64,000 nucleotides of DNA from Asterias rubens (GCF_902459465.1 NC_047064.1:7094762-7158761), one strand, 5' to 3'; counted from the first letter of the stretch, positions 21,367-33,527 are shown. The notes: a model not told the origin generated them from the sequence alone. Program-made: numbers and translations.

Positions 21367-22773
21367 TAAGTGCATAACAAATGTGCCCGTATCTCTGTAT
21401 TTCTTTGCACACGGACGGAGGCTTGTATTTTTTTTACCCGATAGGTCAGAGCTTGTGGGTGCTTTGCCGCAGACCCCAACCTGATGGGCCTAGCCCCTCG
21501 GACCCCCACCATTGTAGACTTGATTCAAGCCCCGTTCTCGCGCCAGCTAGCAAACTTGCCGTATATAACAGTGCGTCCTCTCACCGTCAAAATGTAGCTA
21601 TTGTGGTTCCAAAGTTGTGCGATGGGACTGAACATAACGGGATTGGGACTTGAGTCAAGTCTACCATCATTGTGCCCGGGAAACAAACCCTGGATCCGTG
21701 CCTCGATCTACGTGCCGTATTTTATTGACTTGTTATACTTTTATATCAAGCTTATGTTATATTGTTGCATAATAACGGGAAACAAATGTTTTGGGGACTA
21801 TTATAAGTAATGAATCAATGAATAGACACTTTTATTGTGAAATCTCCACGTATTAACAATATAGCCATAAATTCCGGCTAATCAACGCAAAAGCACGGCG
21901 ATACAACGCAATAGCACGGCGATTAGATATAACGCAACAGTATGTAAGCACAAAAAAACTGCAAAGCACAGGAAAATCTTGCTTATCAAAAACAGTTACC
22001 AGCCAACATTCCATAAAGTTTACACTGTTGTGACTGGTGCCCCAGTCATTTGTGCTTAGCAGAGAAACTCGTCAAGCGGTATTTTCTGCTGAACAGCTTT
22101 ATGACACTGGGCACTAAAAATGTTGGGGGTTTTGTTTAACATGGACATATGGAATAAACAGCCGACAAGTGTAGACTTTAGTTACTGTTTCAGTGCGTGG
22201 TCTTTCTCTGTGTCAATATTGAGTGTACACTCATCAGAAGAGATAACTTCCGGAAGGTATCAACACCAGAGCTTGCAAACTAATATAGTGACATAGTCCT
22301 CTACAAAGTGAAACCCGCAAATAAATAAGCACAGCAACTATGTGGGCCTAAACTTTATGACAAATTCAATTTGGCGATGTACTCATTTTGCAACGTACGG
22401 ATAGCGCCCTCACGACAGTCGGGGGAAATAACAACTAATCCTCACCATAAAATTGTGTAAAGTGTCATTGCATTAGATACCGTTCCATATAGAGTGCAAA
22501 ATTTGTAAACATCGAACAAATCTAAAAAAGGGATCGTTTCGTGAAAGATGGGTTTTAACACTTTTAACACTTTGGTATACGGGGATGTATGGTTTATCAG
22601 AGCGAAACTGTGATTTTACACAACTAAATTGCGTAAACGGTAAGCCGGTGTGTGCCCCTTTAATATCAACAACATGAATCTTCACATCTCACGGAGGAAT
22701 TGTGTGTATGAACTTTGCTCCGAGATGTTTACTTTTGGGAACTTGTCTTTGATGTAGTTCTCGAAGTGTCTTA
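21367..22773. other. Intergenic DNA before the receptor gene
   Basis: No gene recognised. About 21885-21930 has AACGCAAAAGCACGGCGAT twice in slightly altered form. The stretch from about 22010 to 22160 resembles degraded pieces of the foldback repeats, with AGCAGAGAAACTCGTCAAGC-like sequence. Confidence 0.35.
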
Positions 22774-23742
22774 TTAAGGTATATGCCTCATCTGCTGAAG
22801 ACGCGGGTGAATGTCGCTCACTTCGTTTCTGCCCCACTGCAGTCGGCAGACCAGACCCCTTAAAATGTTCCGGAATCGTTTGTATTTACATGTGTAGATG
22901 CATGGGTTTACCACAAAGTTCAGTGTGGTCAGTACAGCGAAGATGTAATAGACATTCCCTCCGTAATATACAACCAGCCCTAGGTTGAAGGTAAGATACA
23001 TCATCTCCGTCGGCATCCAACAGACGACATAAGCAATGGTGATGGTCACCAAGGTGGTCACGACATTCTTACTGCGCCTGAGAATGTTATCTTGCCGAAG
23101 AACCGCCCGGTTCGCTTTCTCTCTCTTCCGTAAGAGAAGAATCACCTTGGAGTAGCACCACGTCATTGTGATGATCGGAAATAAGAACTCAAATGAGAAG
23201 ACGATCACGCCACCCACCTGTTGAGCAGCTTCAGCGGGCCAGATAACCCAACACACGCCGTCCGTGTAGTAGGTGAAAATCACAATGTACGACTGCGAGC
23301 CGAACCCCAATATCCAGGGGGCGAGGAAGCCGAACTTGGCGATCCCTCTCAGGCGAAAGTTACGGTACCAGATGAGCTGGCAGGAGGCTGCGTACCTCTC
23401 GAAGGCTATTAGGACCAGATTAAAGGTAGAGGCGTAGAAGACACCCCACATAATGAAGTCATTGTACCAGAACTTGCAGAAGAGCTGGGCCGAGATCGAC
23501 CCGGATGGGATCTCCTGAACGTCTGGATGAACAATGACCCTAGCGATGAGGAAGATTATGATCGCGATCAGATCGATTATGGATTGATGGAGAATGAGCT
23601 TGTTGGTTGTGCTGTGGAATGCATTAGATTTGGAGAGAAACACTGCGCACACTAATGAGTTGCCCAGGAAACCGGCGATTATGATGGTGATGTCCAATGC
23701 TCGAACGAATGGAGAAACGTTCACAGTGTAGTTACTCTGCAT
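22774..23742 (-). CDS. Rhodopsin-class G-protein-coupled receptor, orphan, single exon
   Basis: A 322-residue seven-helix receptor of the plasma membrane. Two N-glycosylation sequons (Asn4, Asn8) precede TM1, which carries Gly27-Asn28. TM2 has Asp57. The TM3 Cys89 can pair with Cys164 in the second outer loop. ERY (115-117) replaces DRY at the end of TM3. TM6 has CWMP (241-244), TM7 has NPCIY (279-283, an NPxxY variant), and a basic helix-8 region follows. The intracellular loop 3 is short and basic. The start is the only ATG before TM1, and one uninterrupted ORF covers the family's full length. Sequence style is that of peptide-type class A receptors, but no ligand can be named. Such intronless receptors are often lineage-expanded in echinoderms. 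Confidence 0.88.
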   Translation of the reverse strand: MQSNYTVNVSPFVRALDITIIIAGFLGNSLVCAVFLSKSNAFHSTTNKLILHQSIIDLIAIIIFLIARVIVHPDVQEIPSGSISAQLFCKFWYNDFIMWGVFYASTFNLVLIAFERYAASCQLIWYRNFRLRGIAKFGFLAPWILGFGSQSYIVIFTYYTDGVCWVIWPAEAAQQVGGVIVFSFEFLFPIITMTWCYSKVILLLRKREKANRAVLRQDNILRRSKNVVTTLVTITIAYVVCWMPTEMMYLTFNLGLVVYYGGNVYYIFAVLTTLNFVVNPCIYTCKYKRFRNILRGLVCRLQWGRNEVSDIHPRLQQMRHIP

Positions 23743-24702
23743 TATAAGGAAAACAATGAGAAAAACAACAATATTATACTGTACAATGAGTTCAATTCAA
23801 TTTAAGTTTGGGTGGGTGGGTTTGTATGGCCTATACCCTCCGAGGATTTTTTTTCCATAAGGACAAAAGGACGGTCCTCAATAGTCGGTTCTTTGTTTTC
23901 ATGGGTCCTCACTAGTCATTTGTGTACAAAACCAATAGGGATTGCTCCAAAACAGGAACAACAGAAAATATAATAGGTGTCCTCTATAGAGCAATGGTGT
24001 GTTTGTTGAAAGGGGGGGGGGGGGTGGTGGTAGGAAGGGATGCTTTGCGAGTGCATGCCTACTGTTTTATAGTCGGCAAAAATAGGCTTTATACCCGTAC
24101 TCAAGCTACAAACGCTTTCGCTATAGGCCCGCGGCAAGATGACCCTCGTCCCATTATAGTTAAAGAAAAGAAAATCTGAAGGGTAACAACTCCGAAGATG
24201 AGTTGATGACGCACGCAAATGTATGATCACAAACAAAGTGGACAAATATGAGTAATAAAATTAATCAAATTGAGAATCCTCGCTACTTGAAATTGATGTC
24301 TACGTCTTGTGACAGCTTGGTCACAGTTTGAATTCACGGAAATCTACAACCCAGTCAGCGTGACCACACCTGTTTTTCTTGCATCTATAAAATCTCATGC
24401 ATTTTGATCACATTTGTTGTAAGTTTCAATTATTGCTTATTTCTGTTGCTTCTAGCAAATGTAATGAGGTATATGCATACACCGGTTTCCTTAAGCAAAC
24501 AAAAATAATATTAATCCCATGTCCCCTTATAGACCTTATGGATAGATAAGATACCAAGAAGAAGAAGCCTAAATTCTTCTTCGATTTATCCGTGCGCAAT
24601 GCTACACCTTCCAATCCAAAGAAATCCTGCACAGATTCCTGATCGGAATAACGATTAGCCTAACCCCATCTTTCCTTTATTATCACATTTTCTTAAAATT
24701 TA
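23743..24702. other. 5' flank of the receptor gene
   Basis: No gene recognised. It holds a G-run at about 24011-24022 and AT-rich DNA. A 5' UTR exon of the receptor could lie here but cannot be located. Confidence 0.35.
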
Positions 24703-25238
24703 CGTGGTAACGAGCAAAGGATAGCTGTTGACAGCATGGAGCACTGTCAGAAAATTTGTCTTTTTAGAAAGAGGTAACTTCTCACTGAGTTGATATAAAT
24801 GTAATCTAACAAAAGACTTAAGGCGCAACCTGAAGCCTTTTTTCAGGCACTTGAAAGCACACGTATTTTTTGGTGCAACAATGGTGTCTTTTTTCCAATG
24901 GTGTATCTCAGCATATGCACAATTATTAACAAACCTGTGAAACTTGAACTCAATTGGTCGTCGAAGTTGCGAGATAATAACGGGAGAACAAAAACACCCT
25001 TGTCACACGAAGTTGTGTGCTTTCAGTTGCTTGATTTCGAGACCTGCTTCCTCACGCGTGAGGTCTCCATATCAGTTAAAATATTTTACTAATAAAATTA
25101 TTTCTTTCTCAAGAACTACGTTTCTTCAGAGGGGGATAATTCTCACAATGTTTTTCATTGCTCGTTACCAAGTAAGTTTGTATACTAACAAATAGTTTGA
25201 GTATTTATGCCATTATTGTGTACAGAGTGCCTTTAAGC
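24703..25238. repeat. TTAA-MITE family 1, rearranged copy or two nested fragments
   Basis: Family sequence appears first as a left part (24703-24790: TGGTAACGAGCAAAGGATAG, TTGACAG), then from about 24895 in the other orientation (GGTGTATCTCAGCATATGCA to GTACAGAGTGCCTTTAA). The join is either an inversion or two insertions. Confidence 0.5.
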
Positions 25239-25547
25239 GTGCATTCAAGAGATGGCATTTAGTTTTAGATCAACAATAAAAGCAACGAACACAAAACACT
25301 TCAAAACATAAAGAAGATGCACACACAAAATAAGCATCGTCCATGCGTCCAAATAATGTCAAATAAAACCAAGTGCGCAATTACCACTGTTCGTGTGTTT
25401 AATTGACCAGTTCCACCTTTGTTACTTAAACAAATTACCAAAAGTCCAAACTTCACTATAATTGATGATAATTGCTTGAGTACAAAGTAAACCTAATTTA
25501 TTTACAAACAGCGTGACATTTCGATGATGAAACACAAGTGCTGGTTT
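25239..25547. other. AT-rich intergenic DNA
   Basis: Nothing recognised. Confidence 0.3.
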
Positions 25548-25775
25548 TAATGCACTGGACACTTTTGGTAACGACTAAAACAAAACATTAACATAAAAAC
25601 TTACTTCGGTATATTTGGCAAACAACGGAGAGCTGTTGATAGTATAGAACATTGTTTTCTTGCAATGTTAATGACCTAAACCAAAGTTTTCACATAGTTG
25701 TAATTTTATGCATAATGTTGGGATACCAAGTGATAAGAATACTGATTATGGACGGGTGCCTTCAACATGCGAACT
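25548..25775. repeat. TTAA-MITE family 1, internally deleted copy
   Basis: It keeps the start (GCACTGGACACTTTTGGTAA), the TTGATAGTATAGAACATTG block and the ATAATGTTGGGATACC end, but the middle third is missing. Confidence 0.5.
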
Positions 25776-26011
25776 GTCATACACTTTGATTATCACCAAA
25801 AGTACATGCAGTTATTGTTGCAGTGCAGGCACAAAAAAAAGAAAAAATAAATCGCGCCGTTAAGAGTTTCCCGAAGTTTAGTATCATCGGATCAAATAAT
25901 CATCAAGTTGGAGGACTTTGAATATAAAGAATACAGGACGAACACACCTTTACTCTCTCTGAAATCGAACACAACAAACTGAGAAAGAAAAGAGGACATA
26001 CACATTGTAGT

Positions 26012-26395
26012 TAAAGACACTGGACACTACTGGTAATTGTCAAAGACCAGTCTTCTTACTTGTTGTATCTTACCATTATGCCTAAAATGTCAAACCTGTA
26101 GAGCTCAATTGGTCGTCGAAGTTGCGAGATATTAATAGAAGAAAAATTACCCTTGTTACACGAAGTTGTGTGTTTTGATCAGATGCTTGATTTCGAGACC
26201 CCAAAATCTAATTCTGAGGTCTCGAAATCAAATTCGTGGAAAATTACTTCTTTCTCAAAAACTACGTTACTTCAGGGGGAGCTTTTCTCACAGTGTTTTA
26301 TACTATCGACAGCTCCCCATTACTCGTTACCAAGTAAGGTTTTATGCTAATATTTTTTGGGGAGTAATTACAAATAGTGTCCACTGCCTTTAACT
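26012..26395. repeat. TTAA-MITE family 1, full copy with TTAA at both ends
   Basis: It starts TTAAAGACACTGGACACTAC and ends TAGTGTCCACTGCCTTTAA, so both termini and the flanking TTAA are visible. The centre has GAGACCCCAAAATCTAATTC next to GAGGTCTCGAAATC, a foldback core. Confidence 0.7.
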
Positions 26396-27109
26396 CAGGC
26401 GTATCTGAAAAAAAATATGAAGCAATAAACTAATGTATAATACTTGCCATATTTGCTCTTGAACGCGAAACCAGAGAGCAGTGTCCATACAACAACCACA
26501 CACATACCACGAAGTGTGTTGTTTGTGTGCAAGATGCAGTGACAGACCATTAAATTTATTCAAATCCTTCAATCACCATAGATCCACTGCGCGTATTTCT
26601 TCATCATCCCGGCCCTGTAATCCGATACAGTTTTCAAGTCATGAAGGAAGTGCAATATATGTCTGTTGAATAAATGTAAATTATTATAAACTGCCCTATT
26701 GGTCAACTGTGTACGTACGTCGTACGTACGCCAATTTCACGCGGGTTGTTTAATGGCCAAGCGATCAAAAGTAACATTACTCAATAATAAAACTAAAAAA
26801 AACTAAAAACACTGATGTATTGTACTCCACCATGGTTCTACATAAACTGACAAACCTGTAGAAGTTTGAGATCGAACATCCATCTGGGTCACGAGAAAAT
26901 AAGGAAAACCGACGACACATTTTGCATGACATGCAACAAGTGCAAACAAAAAAACGCTAGCTGAATATTTCTCATCAATTCATGACATTTCAGACATAAA
27001 CATTTCCAGGGATGTTTTCTACTAACATCGTCAATAGATCGTGTAAGTTTTATGTAAATCTGTGATCATAGACGTTTTTTCTTCTTACCAAATTCTGTAG
27101 AATGTTCCT
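26396..27109. other. Intergenic DNA, nothing recognised
   Basis: No gene or named repeat. A GTACGTACGTCGTACGTACG self-complementary patch is at about 26711-26730. Confidence 0.35.
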
Positions 27110-27491
27110 TTAAAGGCACTGGACACTATTTGTATTTATGCTCAAAATAATTGTTAGCATAAAAACTTGGTAACGAACGGATAGCTATTGATAATATAAA
27201 ATATTGTGAGAGACGGCTCCCTTCTCTGAAGGTACGTAGTTTTTTAGAAAGAAGTAATTTCTCGGTAACTAAACTAATTTAATTGATTTCGAGACCTCGC
27301 GCGTGGAGGTCTCGATATCAATCATGTGAAAGCACAACACTTCGTGTGACAATGGTGTTTTTTCTTCCATTATTATCTCGCAACTTCGACGGGCAATTGA
27401 GTTCAAACTTTCACAGGTTTGTTATTTTGTGCTTGTGTTGAGATACACCAAGTGAGAAGACTGGTCTTTGACATTACCAAAGGTGGCCAGT
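27110..27491. repeat. TTAA-MITE family 1, split by a hAT-like insertion
   Basis: It starts TTAAAGGCACTGGACACTAT and runs through the usual landmarks to TTACCAAAGGTGGCCAGT. The missing last bases (GTCTTA) reappear at 28974 after the inserted element. Confidence 0.65.
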
Positions 27492-28965
27492 CATGGGCGT
27501 CAATCAGGGGGGGGGGGGCAGGGGGACATGTCCCCCACCTTTTGGAGGGTGTATGGGGGACAGAATATCAAATGTCCCCCCCCACCTTTTTGACCACCTT
27601 TATCATGAAGCCCAAGTTTTGCACTGTGTAAGACGAAACCCTGTGTCCCTATATGGGCATTAATCCTGTGGGCAAAGGATGACACAACATCCCCCCTCAA
27701 AATTGGCCCTAGATTGCATCACAGAGCATCTGAAATGCAAAATTTTCCCGGGCCCTTAATCGGGCCCGCACCCCACGCCGTAAAGGCTTCTCACACGCAT
27801 GCTCCGTCGTTGACAGATTTTCACCTCCCCCATGATCAAATGTTTCCCGTGTCGTTTGACCACCTTTATCGTGAAAATCGTGTTTTGCACTGTGGAACTG
27901 TGGAGCACTGGAACACAATATTCACACAGCTCATTGTTCTATTTCGTTTGCCATTTAGCCGCTAAATGGCCTAAAGATTGCACCACAGAGCATCTAAAAA
28001 TACAAAATTTTCCCGGGCCCTTGAGCGGGCCCGGATCCATGCCGTAAAGGTTTCACAGTCACGTGCTCACTCTTTGAACGTATTTCCCCCTAAAACTTGG
28101 TTCATAGATCCGCACTTGAAGATGTTGTCAACCCAAAAGGTTCTACTGCTGCTCACATTTTACAGCTGTTCTGTTCCGTTCTGTATGCCTCTTATTGGCC
28201 TAAGATTGCACCACAGAGCATCTAGAATGCAAAATTTTCACGGGCCCTTGAGCGGGCCCGGACCCATGCCGTAAAGGTTTCACACTCACGTGCTCAGTCT
28301 TTGACAGTATTTCCCCCCTAAAACTTGGTTCATAGATCCGCACTTGAAGAAGCTGTCAACCCAAAAGGTTACTGCTGCTCACATTTTACAGATGTTCTGT
28401 TCCGTTCTGTATGCCTCTTATTGGCCTAAGATTGCACCAAAGAGCATCTAGAATGCAACATTTTTCCGGGCCCTTAAGCGGGCCCGGATCCATGCCGTAA
28501 AGGTTTCGCACACGTGAGCTCACTCTTCGACAGTCCCCCTAAAACTTGGTTCATAGATCCGCACTTGAAGATGCTGTCAGTGTCAACCAAAAAGGTTCTA
28601 CTGCTGCTCAACTTTTACACCTCATGTTCTGTTCCATACTGACAGATTGCCCCATAAAACTTGTGTCTTAGGTCTGGTGATGATAGGGATGAAACGCCGT
28701 CTGAGCATTAGAATGCAGAAACATTATGGATATAACGAAGCTATAATTTAGTTGCTTTTTAGGTACAATAACCATGATGATACTAGCAAGAATAGGTGCA
28801 TCATAGCTTGAAATACATGTAGGCTTTAAATTCCAACATCTGAGAGGGGGGAACATCACCCCTCAGATTCACTAGATTGCACCAGAGAGCATCTACGGGC
28901 TAAAAAAATTCCCCACGCCGTAAATGTATGTCCCCCCCACCTTTCAAGACGGATTGACGCCCCTG
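27492..28965. mobile_element. 1474-bp hAT-like non-autonomous element with internal tandem repeats
   Basis: The termini are CATGGGCGTCAATC and GATTGACGCCCCTG, complements with one mismatch; the right end read inward is CAGGGGCG, the usual hAT start. An exact 8-bp duplication TGGCCAGT flanks it (27484-27491 and 28966-28973). Inside, a unit of about 230-260 bp starting near ATTGCACCACAGAGCATCT is repeated at about 27714, 27976, 28206 and 28433, with a last partial start at 28873. The unit contains GGGCCCTTGAGCGGGCCCGG and CACATTTTACAG. No transposase was recognised. Confidence 0.75.
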
Positions 28966-28973
28966 TGGCCAGT

Positions 28974-30207
28974 GTCTTAGCTTTGCATTGCTTTTTGAGG
29001 ACGGGCTTTTCTGGCATAACGATTGCCTTCAGAGATGTATCAGTTTTAAGCTTTGGAATGAATGTGATAATACAATACCATGTAACCATGCCAGTGTGGT
29101 CTAAGGCGAGTGCTATGACAAGTCTGTGTAATTACCTGCGTGCAATAAGCAAGGGGTCAGTGGCTCTCAGATAGTGTTATCATGGAGGTAGAAATAGATA
29201 CAGCAGGTATTTTCTTTCAATAGAAAACCCATTACAAAACAAGTCATAACTAAAGGCGAAATGCCTATTAAAGAATCCTACACGATTCCAATAGGATTTC
29301 TATAAGATTTGCGCAAGATAATACAACCATAGAGCTAGTATGACGCTATAGACCCTCGCTATGACGTCACAAGCCCATACAACCAGGATTATGTCACTGC
29401 ATGTTATCCACATGTTGGTGGAGCCGCATGTAAGTCGCAAGCGCAACTCGCACGCAGCCCGCACGCGAGCCGCACGCGAGCCGCACACGAGCATACGTAA
29501 TCCGCACGCAAGCCGATTGCGAGCCACACTGTGTGGCCGAACGGACGCGTGCAAACACCGCACAGCCTTACACTCCCAAGACATTGAGTAATACCTGAGT
29601 AATACACCTGTGATTATTTTTCACAGAACCCAGGAATGTAACGGTAAACAGTGCTAACACGCATCGGTATTTTTTTTTTAGGGGAGGTGGGGGGGGGGGG
29701 GGGGGGGTAAAGCCAAATGAATATTCTTTATCCCCGATTTTAACAAAATTATTATTACAAATGAGGCTGTGATGAACTGGGGTGCATTTTGATGGCGGTC
29801 GTAACCAGAAACCGTTTCGGTCAAATGGCCCGTGATCAACCAATGGCAAATTCAACGAAACAGTCTTTGACGACATCGTGTGAATTAGGTCAATATGCCG
29901 AAAGTGTTGTTTCTTTATACTAGGCCTGGGGCCAACACTTGAACTTACCGCCAAAATGACGCGCCGCATGGCGCCGTGCTAATCAGAAGCTCTTGAAAAA
30001 GATAATAATAGGACACACTGTTGTTCGTGAAGACTTGAGTGGTACTCTATGGTGGTACTCCATGTCTCCCAGATTGCCTTTTAAATGTCAAATTTCTGAC
30101 TATGAAAACAAGTTTATTTTCTTGTCACACTGTTTACTCTGTTGCATCAATCATGATCTATACATCTTCAAAATGTTGACATCCATAAATCATTTGATGT
30201 TCGACGT
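28974..30207. other. Intergenic DNA with a GC-rich minisatellite
   Basis: No gene recognised. About 29425-29525 repeats CGCACGCGAGC-like units of 10-12 bp. A G-run of about 18 bases lies near 29690-29707. Confidence 0.4.
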
Positions 30208-30320
30208 TTGGTAATTATTGTCAAAGACCAGTCTTCTCACTTGGTGTTCCAACATAGTTGTACGAGAGTATTGAAAGAAAAAAAACACCGTTTTGGTGCA
30301 ATTGTGTGCTTTCAGAATAT
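30208..30320. repeat. TTAA-MITE family 1, fragment
   Basis: Only the segment GTCAAAGACCAGTCTTCTCA to GTGTGCTTTCAG is kept. Confidence 0.5.
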
Positions 30321-30947
30321 GCCTAACAAAAGGCTTCCTGAGACTTGAAGTATCAATACCCGAATGTTTGATCTTTAGAGTCACCAAACAGCTATATGCC
30401 CCAGCACCAAAAATAGATAAACAAAACAAAAGTAGGCTTACCAGAATAAGCTTACAACCGAAAAACCAAATCACATGTACCATCTGTGACTGGTATCCTG
30501 ATTATTTTTGCTAAGCTTTTTTTTTTTTAAAGCAATACATGTACCTGCTTAAGCAATCCTCTGAAACAGGACCCAGCAGTGTACTGTTAAGGCACACACA
30601 CACATATGACTTAACTGGAATGTTTTTTTATCTTTATGTTAATCTTTCGTTACTCTGAAGAAAAAAAAAGAAAAAAAGTAAGCAACACAGCTTTGCATTT
30701 TTCAATGAATTTAACAATGACAGTACGACCTCTGCTATAGAGTAAACAGTTTTTTTTATTTTAATTTTTATTAATACAACTCTAAATTATACAATCATGT
30801 ACTTTCATTTTATTTAAATTCATGCACACACAAACTTAAAGGGGCGGTGCCGTCCAGATCAAAGCAGGCAATATGGCTGTACATGGAATTGTGAACTCTC
30901 AGCCCGCCTGAGTTACACACACCACTGCACCCACTCTCAGTACCTGT
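30321..30947. other. Intergenic DNA, nothing recognised
   Basis: AT-rich DNA with several A- and T-runs; no gene or repeat identified. Confidence 0.3.
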
Positions 30948-31444
30948 ACTCAAAATAATTATTAGCATAAAACCTTACTTGGTGACGAATAATGGGGAGA
31001 GGTTAATAGTAAAAAACATTGTGAGAAACAGCTCCCTCTGAAGTGACATAGTTTTCGAGAAAGAAGTAATTTCTCACAAATTTGATTTTGAGACCTCAGA
31101 TTTAGAATTTGAGGTATCGAAATCAACCATCTAAAAGCACACAACTTCGTGTGACAAGGGTGTTTTTGTTCTTTCATTATTATTTCGTAACTTTGACGAC
31201 CAATGGGAGACTTTCTGGGACGATAGAGGGCAGCAGACTTACCGGGTAAATCCATTGTTCTCGGAATTATGCGCATGTTCAGAACTACGTAAACAATGGA
31301 AATTTACCCGGTATGTCTGCTGCCGCCTAGCGTTGGAAAGTCTCCTATTGAGCTCAAATTTTCACAGGTATGTTATTTTATTTATGTGTTGAGATGCACC
31401 AAGTGAGAAGACTGGTCTTTTACAATAACCAATAGTGTCCAGTG
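30948..31444. repeat. TTAA-MITE family 1, split by the 142-bp MITE
   Basis: Family sequence from CTCAAAATAATTATTAGC to AACCAATAGTGTCCAG is interrupted at 31205-31346. Without the insert the sequence reads GACCAATTGAGCTC, exactly as in other family members. Confidence 0.7.
31205..31346. mobile_element. 142-bp MITE, copy 2 (target CAATTG), inside another MITE
   Basis: It is identical to 20678-20819 except for two single-base differences. It lies between CAAT (31201-31204) and ATTG (31347-31350) in a place where the host repeat normally has CAATTG, so the target is known and an AT dinucleotide appears duplicated. Confidence 0.8.
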
Positions 31445-31479
31445 TCTTAAAGAAAATAATGCTTAACAATTTTCTGCTT

Positions 31480-32372
31480 AGCAGAAATGAGCAGGATACC
31501 GGTCACAATTTGTACACACGGCTTGGTAATTTGACTGGTAACCTGAATCTAGATAGCATAATTTTATTGTGCTTTGCTACTTTTTGTTCTTCAGCAGCTC
31601 TATGAAATGACACCCTCATCTATGGGAGAGTGGGGTGCATGTTATAACAGGTTGAGAGTTCATAATCCCAGGTACAGCCACAAGCCTCGGCCCAATTTCA
31701 TAGAGCTGCGTTAGCACAGAAATCAGACAAAATTTATGCTCAGCAGAATAAGTTTACCAGCCAATCTACCGTATCACATGCATATCATCTTTGACTGGTA
31801 TCCTCATAACGTTTGCTTAGCACAGAATTGTTAAGCAAAAATTGTCTGCTTAAGCAGCTCTATGAAATTGGTACTTTGATCGTGAAGATGCAGCCCTTTT
31901 TATAAATGGATGGAGAACATGACCAATTGGATTTTATATGGTACATTGTATACGACTGGGAAAGGGCTTATAGTGTGTAAAGAGGGCATCTGTTACTTGA
32001 TACAAAAGATGTAGGTCTAGGTACTGGTTATTTGTTGTTTAACTTAAAAATACCTGGTCTAAAATCTTGTTGCTTGAAACAAAAAAACTTCCAATGGAAA
32101 TAGGGATATTATTTTGATATTGGAGGGAAAAATAGGGGGGGGGCTATGCATCTCCTACAACATTCACCTCTTACAATGAATGTATAAAACCATTGTCCAA
32201 TGTCATAGAGCTCCTCAAGCACAAAAAAAGTTGTTAAGCACAACAAAACTGTGCTTACCAAAATAAGGTTACAAGCCAAACTGCTATGTCGAATGCATAA
32301 GTTGACTGGCTCATTTCTGCTTAGTAGAGAAGTCTTAAGCATTATTTCTGCTTTAGCAGCTCTATGAAATCC
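31480..32372. repeat. Cluster of foldback repeats, GCTCTATGAAATTGG family
   Basis: Three units are visible: about 31480-31620 (fragment), 31690-31873 (GGCCCAATTTCATAGAGCTG to CAGCTCTATGAAATTGG) and 32190-32372 (CCAATGTCATAGAGCT to AGCAGCTCTATGAAATC). Each pairs end to end and contains GCTTAGCAGAAAT and ACTGGTATCCT. Other copies are at 34436, 42614, 42880, 52905 and 60695. Confidence 0.55.
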
Positions 32373-32828
32373 ACCACTGGGGAGGGACCACAGCATTACT
32401 TGCTAAGGGGGCTGAGAGGGGACTAGGCAATAAATGAAATGATCAAATGTCATTAATTAAGTCCAATATAGAATATCCCTCTTTAAACTGTAAAACAAAC
32501 AAGTCACAATATGAATCATCTGCCATACAACTATGCACCCAATATAAAGTGATACATAAGTTTCTATTAAAAAAAAAAACGGAAGAAGGTTAACACTTGT
32601 GCGTTAAAAAAAAAGTTTTTAATAATGGCCAACTAATGGTAACGGAGAAGCGGAAATGCCATACATTGCTCCATGCAGAAACAGTATAATAGGCAGTATC
32701 GAATACGGCGTTACCATTCAACTACCTGTCCCACAGCATGACCTTAGTGAGCGTGCTTCATTGATGTACGCGTTTAGAAGAGCTTACATCCTGCCCTACA
32801 TTAGGGTGACTTTCATAAAAACAAAATA
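32373..32828. other. Intergenic DNA, nothing recognised
   Basis: No gene or named repeat. Confidence 0.3.
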
Positions 32829-33115
32829 AGTCATCACACAAGCACGAGTGGAATACAGAAAAATATAGCGCTGCTGCGTCCCATATTCAATGAGGCCGAA
32901 GGCTGAGTTGTATATGGGACTCAGAGGCACTATATTTTCCATATTTCCACGAGCGCGAGTGTGATAACGTATTTATCTTCAAGCAAATTTGGCGCGTGAC
33001 CATGGAACTCACAAGACGCATGGTAGTGATATTAGCCGTGCAATATAGGTTTTAATCACCACTCCATTCTGCAAATCCGATTGGAGGATTAGCACGTACT
33101 TGAAGATAAAGGGGT
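32829..33115. repeat. Dispersed foldback repeat, ATCACACAAGC family, copy 1
   Basis: It contains TCACACAAGCACGAGTGGAA, GAAAAATATAGCGCTGCTGCG, GTGTGATAACGTATTTATCTT and GGCGCGTGACCATGGAAC. These recur at 47278-47470. The first 130 bp or so can fold (CGAGTGGAA near TTCCACGAGCG). Confidence 0.55.
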
Positions 33116-33527
33116 TTGAATTATTCAGCATAATAAAATTAGTAAACCCTGAGTGAACCTGGCTTGTCTATATCAAAATAATATACAGCTCTGGCAGGTG
33201 TCGATTGCATCTTGCACCCATTTCAGACGGGCCTGGGAGCCTCGAATCAAAAAGATCCAAGCGACTCTAGGAGGACCCAAATAAACTTTGGTTTGAGACA
33301 GGCGAACTTAACAATAACATTTTCATTACTATACAATGTAGGTTCGGCTCATGACAAGATCAACATCTGAAACCAAGGGGCTCAAGAGTTGATCTTTTGA
33401 CTTCTAGCACATCCAGTCGCTCCTTAACTATTCCAGACGTCAAACCTTACATGTACATACGTACTTAATTTTTTCGGCGCGACTCTGGAGTGCCTGTCTG
33501 AAACGGGTGCTACTTCAGTTCGAATCA
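33116..33527. other. 3' flank of SLC25A42
   Basis: No other gene recognised; the 3' UTR of the carrier gene may lie here. Confidence 0.35.

Noticed and set aside
27714-28880. CRISPR-like array from regularly spaced repeats
   Set aside because: The units are 230-260 bp and lie inside a eukaryotic transposon.
29300-29607. Cys/Arg-rich ORFs on both strands
   Set aside because: They follow the CpG-rich minisatellite; codon pattern is repetitive, not protein-like.
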